A stretch of DNA of 64,000 bases from Vicia villosa. Lineage: Eukaryota > Streptophyta > Magnoliopsida > Fabales > Fabaceae. Under the pieces are notes generated by a model. The model saw nothing but the letters and a program-made list of their open reading frames with translations. It did not search any database and was not told the DNA's origin. Shown here piece after piece: positions 11,799-23,925 of the stretch. The position numbers were made by a program, and so were the translations under genes. Position 1 is the stretch's first letter; each line of letters opens with the position of its first letter. The stretch lies in the NCBI RefSeq assembly GCF_029867415.1, contig NC_081183.1, forward strand, positions 67,530,336 through 67,594,335, written 5' to 3'.

Positions 11799-11816
11799 TC
11801 CCCAGCAGAGTCGCCA
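11799..11816 (-). other. Primer-binding site of element A
   Basis: The sense sequence is TGGCGACTCTGCTGGGGA, starting 2 nt after the 5' LTR. It is complementary to an 18-nt tRNA 3' end ending in CCA. The identical motif is at 17896-17913 (element B), and a one-base variant is at 38427-38444 (element C). I recall tRNA-Arg as the reported Ogre primer; I could not check it here. Confidence 0.9.
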
Positions 11817-11818
11817 GC

Positions 11819-14800
11819 TGTCGCACGCTCGCGAAAAATGAACAGAGTCGCCACCAATATATTTATCCCATAAGGGAAAGGAATATCAGAAAACCTAGAA
11901 TAAGGATAAGAGAAGGTCTTGCGACCAGAGATAAGGTACGGGAGTCGGTTACGCAAGGGGAAGGTGCTAGCACCCCTCACGCCCATCGTACTCGATGGTA
12001 TCCACCTATGTTTGTTCTATTCTAAGGGTGTATAAATCTAAGGCTTAATTACTAAGGGAATGCATGCAAATGAAAGAAAAGAAACACGGGGAAAATAAGG
12101 TTTATAAATAGTTGTGCTCGCTTAGGCCCCGCGACCTAATGCCTACGTATCCTTTTCAGGAATCAGAGTGTCGTAGTTCGGCTCACATGTTCTTGTTTGT
12201 TTTTGTGTTTTTTAGTTGAACAGTTACATTCAAACTCCACTGCTCGACCTCTGGAGTCTTAAGCTGGGAATGGAGCGGAAATAACGTGTCCGATTAGGAG
12301 AAAGAATGCCTCGGAGGCAAGAGAGAGAAGAGAGATGATTGGTTTGTGTTTTTTAGGTGTAATTCCATGATGGACGAAAACCTACTACAAGGCTTCGCAT
12401 CACTTCCTTACTTTGTTTAGGTCTGAGCCTTTATTAGATATTTTGAAGTGTTTTTGGTTAAGTGTCTTTTAAGGGAAATTAATTTGTGACTCGAATCATG
12501 CTATAAAAAAAGAGTTTTTTTTGAATATTTAGAGAATGCACATCGAGGCCTACGCCACAATCGTTTCTCTAAATGAAATACAGTTTTTGAATAATTAGAG
12601 AATGCACATCGAGGCCTACGCCACAATCGTTTCTCTAAATGAAATACAATTTTTGAATATTTAGAGAATGCACATCGAGGCCTACGCCACAATCGTTTCT
12701 CTAAATAACGGTTAAGAAATACATCGAGGCCTACGCCTCAATCATTTCTCTTCCGCTAAGTGGGAAAGAACATACATCGGGGCCTACGCCCCAATCATTT
12801 CTTTCACACTAAAAAAGGCATTTAGCATGATTCGCGTCGTCCTTTATTAATGTTTTAAAGTTGAAAAGAAAAAGGAAAAGAACTTAATCTAAAAGATGAT
12901 TCTAAGTCCTAAATTGTCTAATTAAAGTCTACCTAAATTATAGGATTTCAAGGGGAAGCCTAACCTAAAAGTTATGAATTATGGGTCCTAAGATTCTAAA
13001 AGAATATACAAGTGAAGTTACAAGATAAAACTACAAGAAAAAAATCACAAGTAAGCATGATGCAAAATTAGTGCAAAATTAACTAAAAGACTAACTTGAA
13101 AATATAGCACAAAACATGAAAACAAAAGATTCAAAATATAGTGTGAAAATGAATTAAAAGATACTATTTATTTTTATGGTTTTTATAGGAGAAAAATGAA
13201 TTCTAATTAAGCAAAAAGGATTAAAAGAATAGCCTAGACTAATATTTTTGTGATTATTTTTTATGTCAAAAATTATGTTAAAGTCTCAAAATTCATAGGA
13301 AAAAAATTAGCTTTTATTCACTAAAAAGAAATGGCAAAAAAAACTAATAGAACCTAAAAATATTAATGGAAACAGGGGGTGTAAACTGAATCATGGTGGT
13401 GAATATCAATTAGGCACAGACCCAGGTGGATAGGCCCCAGGGCGTTTTTGTTTTCAGAATTGATTTGCCAAACAATGGCAGTATGGGCCTCAGGGGTGCT
13501 AAGAAGAGATTCGGTACAGGCCTAAGACCATGTTTTCGGTCCATCATCATTATCATTCAGAAAATTATTCAGATAGAATTAATAGTTAATTAAAATAAAC
13601 AAAAAAAAGAAAATGAATGAAAGAGGGGAATTAGGGTTGATTGGTAACGATTCAGCTTCTCATACTAATTCTCTCTATCGTATCTCCCTCAAATAAAACT
13701 TTCGCCGGAAATCGCTCCGCCGCGCCGGAGGCGGCGGAGCTTGCCCTATCTAGCAATTGAACACACCGGAATGGCGCCCTAACACTCATCTATCGTCGCC
13801 TGTCCTTGATTTATTTCATCGTGAACCTAAATTCCGAAAATCTGAGAAAGGCCTAAACCCTAAATCATTCATACTCGCAAATGCACAACCACTAAGCTCA
13901 GATTGAGTCAAAGATCAGAGGGGAAAAACTACTAATATCTCAGGCTACGTCATGGTGAAGAGAATGGCGCAAAAAGATGAATGGAGTAAAGGGATTTTTG
14001 AGGCTTACCTGAAGTGAGAAGCGTCGAAGAAGACCGGAGTGAAGAATCTGCGTTCCTTGCCGATGTTTGAATCGCGAAATAAACGCGAGAATAATCCTTG
14101 GCTCAGGTGCGTCTCCTTCTTTTTCTTTCTGCTTTTTGAATCTTCTTCTTCTCTCCTCTGAGATGCAATATGGCTGTTGCTGCATATGAAGATGATTAAT
14201 GATGAAGAAAGTGATGGTTGGAGAGTTTGATTGTAGATTCTGATGGTTGAAAAGCGGTGAAGAGAGATTCAGAGATGGTGAGAAAATCAAAGTTGTTCGA
14301 AGGTTTTCGTGTGAAGGAGATTGTGGTTCTTCTGCAGGTCCAAGAATGAATGATGAAGGTTGATTTTCTGAGTTCGTTTTGTGATGATTTTGCAGGTGCG
14401 GATTGAAGATGGTGATGATGAATGGGCGTGGTTCAGAGGTGAAAATGGAGATAGAGAATGAAGAATGAAGGTAGAGTGAAGATGATGAAGAGTGGATGGT
14501 GGTGGTGGAAGTGAAGGGAGAGTGAAAGTGTGTAGCATGGATCGAGAGAGAGATTGAAGGGTGATGTGTATGGAGATGAGAGAATGGTTGATGATCAATG
14601 ATGAAGGTGGTGAAGAGATTGAAGAAGATGAATTGAAGAAAGGGAGATGAAAGTGAGGTGTCAAGATGAGAAGGGTGAAGAATGATGAAGATGAATGAAG
14701 TGTCTATGATGATTTGTGGAAAGATGGTGGAGTGAGTGTGTAGAGAGCTTGCAGGTGGGAGAGGAGCTTGTTATATAGGCCACTGGTTCAGCTTATTCAT

Positions 14801-16440
14801 TCTCAGGTTAGTTACAAATTGGTCCCCATTCTGTTATAAGATAGTTGCAATGGTAGTTATAGATTAGTTATGATCTGAGAGTTTGTTAGTTTTCTGTTGT
14901 AACTGTTAGAAGTGAGTTAACAGTTAGTTATAGGGTTGGTTATTGACAGTTACAAACTGTTAGAAAAGTTAGTTACATAGCAATTGTTAGTAAAATGATT
15001 GGTTAGAGACTATTGTGAGGTTAATAAAAAAAGGGCTGAAAGTTGGGAATGGCTTGTTAAAAGCTAATGAAATAATTAGTTTGGTGTTGGTAGCAGCTTC
15101 TTGAATCTTGGATTTGCTTTTGTATTGAGTTTCACATATCCGGACGAATTTTGAACAATTCACAAATTTATATTTTGCAGGTCTGTGAACATATTCAAAG
15201 TTGGAACCGTTCATTCCGAAACTGCACAGTCTCCTGAACTTGGCTGCATTTCTGTTCATGGCAGCAGTAATAACTTTGGTATAGCAAGGATATTTGTTAC
15301 CGTAAATCTGATTTGGCAGCCATAGCATTGATTGGATTCAGGTTTATAGAACGTTAATTGATTGAGGTTACTTTCTGTTTTTGGTGCTGAACTGTGACTG
15401 ATGCAATGCTGTATGGTGTGAGACTGCCATGTTTTTATTGGATTTTTGTATTGGTATGAAACTTCTCTTTATTTGAATATGCAGGGACCCTGTTTAGAAT
15501 GTGGAGAAGCTGGCAGTGTCGCTTCGGGATGGGACTATTGCGGGTTGCGGACCGGTTTGATGCGCTGCAATGATTCGGTTTTGTCGAAGCTGTTCAGGTT
15601 GAATTATCCAAGACTTGGGAGGAACTGATTGCATTCTTTTTTGTTCAAATTTTGTAAAGAACTTCTTTGTAAATATTTTTTGGAGATGTAATGCATTTGA
15701 AATCCTATAATGAACACTTGTATAGAATCCCTTTACTTGAATAAATGGAATTTTCTCTTCTTTTTTTTTTGTTCCAATTGTTCGAAAGAGAAGTTGTAAT
15801 GATGGATGAACTCGACTCTTGAAGCTGTTTGCTTCAACAAACCATATAAATAAATGTTTCGTTTTTTTAGCAGACTTGAATTAATTCCCGACGAACCATG
15901 ATCACAAATTTGAATTAAATCACTCAACTTTGAATTCAAACCAACTTTCCTTCTTACCGAAATCCTAACTTCAACCTCAAGTTCACATTAATTTGCATTA
16001 CAAACATCAAGTCATAAGTAACTGAGAGAACAAACAATTGCTGCTTATATCATATCACTTCTTGCACTATAACTTCAATTAATGAATTGACAACCTCAAA
16101 TGCCATGAATAAGGAACCTCGACTCTCTTGCCTTTGTAGAGAAATAAACCCTAATCCTTGTCTTGATGAGTTTGGATGAAGAATACTCGTGTAGCTTGAT
16201 AGAGAAGAAATAGATGGTGCCCATACTTCAAAACCCTACTTCCATAGTTCAATATTCAAAGAAAAACTAACTAAATCAAGCTTGAATGAAGTAGAAGTCC
16301 TAATTTTTTTTTAGATCCTTGATCCCAATCAGATTTATTAATTAATGATGCATGCTATTAGATGACCTAATATGCGAATGATTATGAAGCAATAAGCTAG
16401 TTAAAAGTAAAACTGGATGGGCAAATTTTGGGGTGCAACA
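11819..16440 (-). repeat. 5' LTR of element A
   Basis: 4622-bp partner of 1722-6344. It supplies the promoter for the element (TATA at 14771-14777, minus strand) and carries the same five-hairpin array at about 12528-12817. Differences from the 3' LTR that I can see are mostly single substitutions plus short homopolymer length changes. Confidence 0.95.
12528..12817 (-). other. Five-copy hairpin array, 5' LTR copy
   Basis: This is the second copy of the array described at 2431-2720, with the same five stems. In this LTR the array falls in the transcribed leader between the putative TATA box (14771-14777) and the PBS (11799-11816). Confidence 0.8.
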
Positions 16441-16445
16441 CATGG
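16441..16445. repeat. Target-site duplication of element A (right copy), CATGG
   Basis: Right-hand CATGG directly following the LTR end at 16440; it pairs with 1717-1721. Confidence 0.95.
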
Positions 16446-16738
16446 TACTTGTACCCAGGAGTGGGATCGGTAGGAAATGAATATGGAGGCAATAGAGTTA
16501 TCAAATTTTGATAGAGCAGTTGTTGCAAAACTCGAGACAGCGGCACGTGCAACGGAGTAAATGCTCGCTTAGGTTTGGATTTCCGATTATCTTTACCACC
16601 TTGATGCTTATGTTGATTCTTCTCCTTCTTGATCAGAAGTGCCTTCAATTCTTCTTGCCCCTTGGCCGAGTTAAGGATCATCTCTCGAAACTGGTTGTTC
16701 TGAGCCTGAAGATTTTTGACTGATTGCTCGAGATCCAT
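16441..16738 (-). pseudogene. Element B mini-Gag, N-terminal part
   Basis: The frame opens with a Met at 16738 and a heptad-like helix (MDLEQSVKNLQAQNNQF...), then a Lys/His-rich basic stretch. Next comes an 'FTPLHVPLSRVLQQLLYQNLI' block of the kind that precedes the zinc knuckle in Ogre-group Gags. The frame is then broken by element A at the CATGG target. The capsid domain normally found between the coiled coil and this block is missing, so the Gag was already shortened before A inserted. The rest of the protein is at 1178-1721. Confidence 0.8.
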
Positions 16739-17895
16739 TTGTGCTGAAATAAACAGCGAGGAAGGATCAGAAACCTGTTATAGGAACCTGTTATGCGATG
16801 TTATGAATGCAAATGCAATGCTTTCAAGGATCTTTAGGAAATTAGTTAGCAACATTAGAAAATGGTCTAGTCGCGTCTTCGTTTGAAGAACTCTGATTCT
16901 TGGATGTCCTTCTATGGGAATCAAGCTCACCATATCCAGTGGGTCATAGCCTCTGATTCGGGATACCTCTGAATTTGAGATTATATGGCTAGAGGAAAAT
17001 AAATCCTCTTGCCCCTTGATAGGTACTGTGTCTTTGAGTTGGAAGGTGTGTGGCTAGAGGAAAATAAATCCTCTTGCCCCTTGATTAGGAATTCGGTCCT
17101 TGAGAAGAGTATCTGAAATTGTGCGCCCTAAATCCCTGAGATCCTTGAAATGGTTAGTAAAAATGCAATGTTATGATGTCATGATGTCATGATGTTATGC
17201 GGATGCAATTCATCAGGCAAAACGTAAGGTGATAAGGACAAACAAGTCCTACAGGAAAAACCTGCAAGGAAACGAAAGAGTTAGTAGCACACACAAGCAA
17301 GTCACACAAGAGTCCTTAGGTTTAGAGGCTTACATGAAGTTCGTAGGTAAGTACCCTCCCCACTGAAGTTTGGTTGGTTCAACCTGTCCTAGAATAGTAA
17401 CCGGGTTCTATGGTGCTCATATCCCTGATCTTTCTCGCGGGCATTGTCTCAACATGGCACTCGATCGGCTAACCAAAAGCATCCCTAGAGTCCAATCTCA
17501 ATGAGTGTAGCATCGAGTATCAACCGGCTTCAGTCAGGAATTCAAAGCCAGCTATCTCGCTACTTCCTATAGGCCAAAGTCAAGTTCAACTAGGGTTCTA
17601 AGGGTGAATTAGTGCTTATGACACCACGCGGTAGCCAAATGTCTCCTCGATCATATTTAAGGGCCATCAGGACAAACCAAAGCGTCGCACTAACGGTGGC
17701 CACCAGTTCAACCATAACGATACATGTCGTACAGCCTCCCTGGTCTATTGCCACATACCTAAGGTACACTAGATCCGGGTGTAGGATCTTTCACACAGCA
17801 GAATACCCAAAACAACCTTTAAAGATAAAGCAAACAAGTCAAACAAATTTAAAGTGATCCTAGCTCTAAGGTAACCCCTCTTTTATTCGAAAGAA
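16739..17895 (-). other. 5' leader of element B
   Basis: Untranslated sequence between the PBS of B and its mini-gag. A 65-bp period duplication contains two identical stem-loops, AGAGGA-aaataaa-TCCTCT, at 16991-17009 and 17056-17074. I see no convincing coding frame; an 81-residue frame at 17612-17857 (plus strand) is antisense and featureless. Confidence 0.65.
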
Positions 17896-17913
17896 TCCCC
17901 AGCAGAGTCGCCA
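17896..17913 (-). other. Primer-binding site of element B
   Basis: TGGCGACTCTGCTGGGGA in sense, identical over 18 nt to the PBS of element A, 4 nt inside the 5' LTR. Confidence 0.9.
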
Positions 17914-19892
17914 GTTCTGTAATATGGTGAACTGACTTTATAATCGAAATGTGCGGATAGCAAGAGTCGCCACCGACTTTTATTTTAGCCAATTGGAAAG
18001 GCTAAAAGAACAAGAAAAGACCTTTAAAAAAGATTTTGAGTTCGGGGGGTTAGTTATACAAAGGGAAGGTGTAAAGCACCCTTTGTATCCATGGTTATCC
18101 ATGGGCTCTTAATTGCTTAGCTCACTTGTTTGTTTGAATTGTTTGAAAAGATTTTCGAAGAAGAACTTTAGCTTGTAAATAAGCGTAGTCTTTTTGAATT
18201 TGATTTGAAAAGAGTGGGAAAAAGATTTTGAATTTAGACCAAGCAATTAGTAACAACTACCCTAAGTTTTAAAATTGTTCTTTTAGTCTTTCGAGTGAAA
18301 GGATCTATCCATACCATGAGAGGGCAGGAAGTCTTTCAATTGGATGTTAAGGGTCATCGAGGTTTATCATTCGCCATAAGACTGTCCCTACCATAAAGAG
18401 GGCAGGTAGTCTAAGGGAAGGATATAATAGTCATTTTATCTTTTTAGGCATCATGCGAGGATACCTTAGCAATAGGGACAATTATTCTTTATAAGTCAAC
18501 CTCGAGGGAGTTTCAATAACTTTGAAGGCAACATTTGCTTTAGGTATCCTCGGAATCGAGGGACTTGACTATTTTAACGATTTAAAGGCAACGGGCAACA
18601 ATATAAGGCAACAGGAAACAAGAGGGATTACCCTAAAGGTGTGTGTGTGGCACAATCATGTGTTTAATTCAGATATTATTATCTTGTAGTTAGTTATCCT
18701 ACTTCTGTTAAAGGCTTGCACTCCCTAAGATTACTAACCACGCAGTTTAAAATGAGCAGAAATTAAAGGCTGAAATTAAAGCCTACGCTATTACAATAAA
18801 CACCTGCGGGGATGGGGAATTAAAACAAAAAATAAGAAATATAAATAATTAATTTAATTATCTTGATCCCCGCCTTGATCTTCCTCGAACCTCGATCGAC
18901 CCTGAAAATTAAAAGAAAAATAATAGGGATGGGTGTAGGAGAAGTTCCTTAACAAATGAAGTAAAACCTAATTGAACCTATAAAGCAAAAGTAAAAATAA
19001 AATTTAAATAAGAAAAGAATTAAAAAAACTTAGCTTTTGATCTGATATGGCGCGTAGTCGGAAGATCTTGGCTAACCCTGAAAAATGAAGAAGAGAAAGG
19101 TAGAAAACTTTTTGGGGCAAGTACAAGGCATTGATACTAAATAAAAGAGGAATTATGTAATAAAAATAAATATATGAAAAAAGTTAGAAAACTTAGCTTT
19201 TTAGTTGATAAGGCGTGTTGTCGGAGGATTTTGATTAAACCTTAAAATTGGACATAAAGAAGAGAAACATTTAGTGTATGAATGATCTACAAGCCCTAAA
19301 AAGGTTTACAAACCTTACCCCCAAACCTAACAGGTTTATTTAAGAAAAACTTATTGTGACCTAAAGGGTTTGTAAGGCTAAAAATACGTTAATGGATAAC
19401 GCCTACCTTTATAAATTAATCGAGGTTAACAAACCTAAAAATTGATTATGACAAAATATATTTTTCGATTAAATTATCTAATCCTAACTAAATAATTAAA
19501 CATCTAATTTAAGTTAATTATTAAATATATGAGTAAAAATAATAAAAAAAAAATTTAATCTTTCTTAAATAGAAAAATATTTTTATCATTAAATAGAAAG
19601 AATTTTAAAAGAAAAAAACAAAAAGAAATTTGGGTGAAAAATAAATAAAATAGTAATAAATAAATAGTTGAAATTGAACTAAATAAATAAATAAAATAAA
19701 AAAAAAAAAAAAAAAAAGAACTTAGCGTTCAATCTGGTGTGTGATGCCCTTGAGGGTGTATGGTGTTCCTGCACCTTCCCATGCGCTGGATTTGAAACCG
19801 AGATGATCTAATGGCCCTTGCATGATGTTCACCATGGTCCTCGCTGTATGTGTTGTACTGGATCTGTAAAGTTTGCAAGTAGTAAAAATTAA

Positions 19893-19970
19893 TGTCTCTA
19901 GCCAAGTTTGAACCTGGGTCCTGAAGGTTGCCAAGAGAACTTCCTGCCAATTGAGCTGTGTTCGTTAGTC
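19893..19970 (-). other. tRNA-like module (A box + B box) in the LTR of B
   Basis: On the minus strand an A-box-like AGCTCAATTGGC (19946-19957) is followed 43 nt later by a B-box-like GGTTCAAACTTGG (19902-19914). This is the tRNA-gene arrangement. The flanking arms are too degenerate for a functional tRNA. It has the same orientation as the LTR, and a counterpart sits at the equivalent place in D and E. Confidence 0.6.
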
Positions 19971-20814
19971 AACAATACACTCCCTCGAAAGTAACAAGTA
20001 TTAAATTAATAACGAAAATCAACAAAATTAAAAGATGAGTCAAGATGGGGCCCCCTGGGTATGTTTCAGCCAATCAGTAATGAAGAGAGAAATTAGAATC
20101 TTTGACCAGCCAATAACGTGGCTGCACGCGCCTGGAGAGAGAGGGAGAGTTTTGACCAACGAATCAATATGCGCCACGCCAGGGTCAGCAATCCAGTGGC
20201 CACTATTCATCATCTTCTACATGTGGCGCTGCGGAAACACCTGCGGATTCACTTGCCACATTACCTGCGGATTCTCCTTGCATTCATCATCTTTTTTTAT
20301 GACGCGACTTAACCTGCAAAAAATAAAGTGAAGCGCAGCAACCAACAAACCAGATCCATTGTATTGGGCCCTACGAATCTCGTGGTGACGTTATCTTGGT
20401 CTGAAACGGCCTGGATCGTAAAACACGAACACTCTTTTTCCTTGTGCCCTAACAATGGTACCTCACGTTTACGGTACAAGAGCTTCACTCCAATGGTTCA
20501 GTTCCTCTCTAAACTCCATCAAGAACTCAAATATGCCATCCAAACGCATTAGAACATGGTAATGAGAGAGATACGAAAAAAGAAAGAACATGTAGAATAT
20601 GTGAAATTGGTCTGCGCATTATAGATGCTATAAAGGCTCAAGAACGACACAATCTTACCTTATCTTACCTCAGGAATGATTTGAGATTGTTGTTTTGAAT
20701 TGAAATTGGCTGAAGCAATTTTTGTCACGTGCCCTAGTTTGAGAAATTTTGGAAGCTTTGAATCCTACTCTCTTGGCCAACTTTTTTCGTCCTCTCCTCT
20801 TGGCTCAGCATGTT

Positions 20815-20816
<2 letters not shown>

Positions 20817-20870
<54 letters not shown>
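20817..20870. repeat. (TA)27 microsatellite
   Basis: Twenty-seven uninterrupted TA units. The corresponding place in the related LTRs has a TATA-like box (45644-45651 in D, 49739-49748 in E), so the array may have grown out of the promoter of LTR B. Confidence 0.9.
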
Positions 20871-20874
<4 letters not shown>

Positions 20875-22739
20875 TGGGTTTTGGTCAAAAACAAAGGAAA
20901 AATATATTGCCTTGAATGCAAAAATAATCTTTTGTAAATATTGATAAAATCTTTCCAAAAATGGATGTTTATTCTCCTTAAAGATTGTGCACGAATTTTG
21001 TATCTTATAGAGTGTGATTTTGATGATTGGTAATTAAGATTAAATCAAATCTCTCCATAATTTCTTTAAATCTTTGATTTTCATCAATTTTTTAATGAAT
21101 AAAAATTCACTAAAAATCAAATAATAATCAAAATTTCGTGGCATAGAGGTTGGAGCTTCTAGATGACTTGAGTAACAAGATTGGGCCATAAAAAGTTGGG
21201 CCTCTTTGCAAAGAAATTCATTTTGAACCTTTTCTTTTCACATTTTCTCTCCAAAATAGTCCAACTTTGACAAGGCCTATCTCTCTCAATTTTTGAGGTA
21301 TGGAGGAGTTCTAGGACTTTTTAGAAACCTTAAAGAGTCCTCTAACCAGTGTCTTTGGTCTCATATCAAAATTATTTTCCATGATCCTTGTGTGTCCTTT
21401 TGAAAAAAATGTCTTTTGGTTGACTTTTGAAAAGGACCTATAATGTTTCGGTCCATATCTCTCAAATGGAGCATTTTTAGACTTGGCATATGAGAGATAA
21501 ATTTGTAGAGAATCCAATTTCCTTCAAGATGAGCTTTGGATGGAAATTTTCTGATGTTCCATGTGAGAGTTATGGCTGGTCAAAGTTCAGTTGACTTTCT
21601 CCCATACAAACCCTAATTTAGAAACTTTTTGAACTGTTGATTTTTGATCTTTCCTTGATGAACCATGATCAATACTTGATCAAATGGTGAATGATACTTC
21701 AATATTAGGATCTTGACAAAAAAATCAGGAGTTTTGACTTTATTTCGCCCACAGTTGACTTTTAGGTCAACCCAGTCGACTGTTGACTTTCTGAACATTT
21801 GAGTGATCAATCTTTTAAGCTGAGACTTGATACTTGCCATAGAGGTAATGTAAGATACTTTGAGCCATATGGGATGCCTTGGAGCCATTGATTCATTGAT
21901 TTTCCTTTAAACAAACCAAACCCTAGTCTCTGAGCCTTGTATAGGATAATGTTTTATGTATTGATTTGAATTTGAATAGGAGAAATAGTATTGGCAAATT
22001 TTGGGGTATGACACTTACCAGCAATTTTTTGTTGTTTTATTGATAACAGTTGAATATTTATAATAAACAGTTAAAAGGTTTTTGAAAACAGAAGAAGTGA
22101 AGATGGACAAAGGTCACATAGGTATCTAAAAAGTTTCACCAGGAATAATGCCCTTCAAATACCAGAAGAATGTTTTGAAAACAGGAAGGAGATTTTGTAA
22201 ATACAGTTTTTGAAAACAAACTATGAAAAGAAAGAAGGTGTTGGGTCTTACACTCTAATAGAGGCCCAGTACTTTATAGTACTGGTTGACTGTTATGAAA
22301 ACAGTTGAAAAAGATTAGAAATGATACAAGGTTTTGTTGTCTGAAAACCTGGATCGTCTGTTTAATTTAGGTTTGAAAACAGTTTTGAAAATTGACAAAA
22401 GTCAACTTAATTAGGGTTTAGACAAAGTCTATACCTAATTAAGACCTACATGATTAGGGTTTTATCACAAAAATATTTACAAGAGATTAGGTTTTGAAAA
22501 TCAATAGAAAACTATATTTAAAGTATTTTAAAATACTTAAAAAAATATGTTATTTTAAACCTAAAAAATATATATAAAATAAATAATATTTTTGTGATTT
22601 TTTGGGTTATTCATAAAATAGATATGTTAAATGATAAGTGTGTGAAAAATCAAAAAGAAATGATTTAATTTGATTGGTTAATTTGTTGTGTGAAGTTGTA
22701 AAGAAAATGAAGAAGAAAAGTAGTAAAAAATTGGTTTTG

Positions 22740-22975
22740 GCCTCACCATGGTTTGAACCCACGCCCTTGTAATCAATTACTCAAAACAACACCACTGGGC
22801 CAACGCGCGCTTGGTGTCAAAGGAGTGACTCCATTGCAATACATGTGTTATTCAAATGCATAGAACAAAAGAAGAAATAAAATCAAAAGGTCTGGGGCGG
22901 GGGGGATTCGAACCCCAGACCTTGGGCACGCGCAACACACAAACTCTCTTTACCACTGGGCTATAACGATGTAGT
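22740..22975 (-). other. Two tandem tRNA-like modules in the LTR of C
   Basis: Module 1: A box TGGCCCAGTGG (22792-22802) and B box GGTTCAAACC (22750-22759), 43 nt apart. Module 2: A box TAGCCCAGTGG (22953-22963) and B box GGTTCGAATCC (22904-22914), 49 nt apart. Both match the Pol III internal promoter consensus and both are in LTR sense. The cloverleaf stems are poor, so these are tRNA-derived or tRNA-like rather than tRNA genes. They are duplicated at 41374-41609 in the 5' LTR. Confidence 0.65.
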
Positions 22976-23917
22976 CATTTATAAAACAACTTTCACTCAA
23001 AATAAAATAAACTCAGACCCTGGATTTGAATTTTTGCGCGCCACAACCATTGTCATCTTCAACCTTAAGCTTCCATGATTTTTGAAATTCTAACTCTCTC
23101 GTTTCTCAACCAAATTAAATGATATAAACATGAATTTTGCTCTAAATTTCCTCACGAATTCAGATATGCAACTAAAATTTATTTATATTAACTATAACTA
23201 TCTAATTTTCCAGAAAACGCGAAGAACACATAAAATCTAATTTTAAAATTAAATGATGGATACGATGAGTAAATGAATGATGATAGAGGGTTTTTAATTC
23301 TCTGATGATGCTAAACAAACTGGTATCGAGATATAAGAGAAAGAGTACTTGAATAAGTAGGTTAGAGTTTGAAAAAATACCTCTGAAAATGGAGGTCGTG
23401 AGGATGATGAGGAACACCTGGGCTTGTGTGAGTGATCCTAAAAGCTTCCTGGGGACTCAGTGATGCTAACTGAATACTTATTAAGACTTGAACCCCTCAG
23501 AATCGTCCAACCCGACTCCTTCAAATTGAGCTTCAAGTGAATATGGAGGTTGGTGAATTTGTAGTTACAGATGTGCTGCAGGCATCTGAATAGCTTCACT
23601 ACACCTCTAGGAACATGTTGATGTGCTTGAATTGGTTTGACACCTTCTGAATTCTTCTACAGACCTCCAATTGCTTAAGCTCCAAAGTGAGAGTGACTAT
23701 GGTGTTAATCCACTTACAGAAGTGATCCAGGTGCTTGGATCACCTCTAATGAACCCCTTTGAGATGTTAGAATGCTTACTTCTCAAAGAAGAGCTCTGGT
23801 TTGAAGAAATCGATTCTTCTTGCCAAAGAACTTTGAAAAACCATAAGCATGAGGGAGAGAAAGAGATAGCAAGAATTGGAGTTGCTTTGGTGTGAATTGT
23901 ATGGAGGATAGCACTTA

Positions 23918-23925
23918 TATTTATA
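23918..23925 (-). promoter_or_regulatory. Putative LTR TATA box, element C 3' LTR
   Basis: TATAAATA on the minus strand, followed in sense by a GC-poor leader. It is repeated at 42552-42559 in the 5' LTR, where it would start the element transcript. Confidence 0.6.

Larger units (their letters stand above)
1722..16440 (-). mobile_element. Element A: complete Gag-only (TR-GAG-like) Ogre-related LTR retrotransposon
   Basis: This is a complete element of 14.7 kb read on the minus strand. The LTRs are 1722-6344 (4623 bp) and 11819-16440 (4622 bp). Each starts TGTTGCACCCC and ends GTGCGACA in sense. The PBS lies 2 nt inside the 5' LTR and a purine tract abuts the 3' LTR. The 5.5-kb interior encodes one intact Gag (9263-10900) and no protease, reverse transcriptase, RNase H or integrase. 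By eye the LTRs differ at roughly a dozen to sixteen sites (about 0.3%), so insertion was recent. PBS and PPT match those of Ogre element C, which suggests mobilisation in trans by Ogre enzymes. The Gag-only layout corresponds to the class described as TR-GAG. Confidence 0.93.
17918..22013 (-). repeat. 5' LTR of element B
   Basis: A 4.1-kb LTR. In sense it starts TGTCATACCCCAAAATTTGCC at 22013 and ends ...ATTACA at 17918, followed by the PBS. It belongs to the same family as the LTRs of D (44466-48216), E (48217-51390) and G (62649-64000). It includes a tRNA-like module (19893-19970) and a TA microsatellite at the expected TATA position (20817-20870). Its partner 3' LTR lies left of the window. 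Confidence 0.9.

Noticed and set aside
17612..17857. 81-residue plus-strand frame
   Set aside because: Antisense to the leader of element B and featureless.
22904..22963. tRNA gene
   Set aside because: A and B boxes are good, but acceptor and anticodon stems do not pair well and the sequence is inside an LTR present in two copies.
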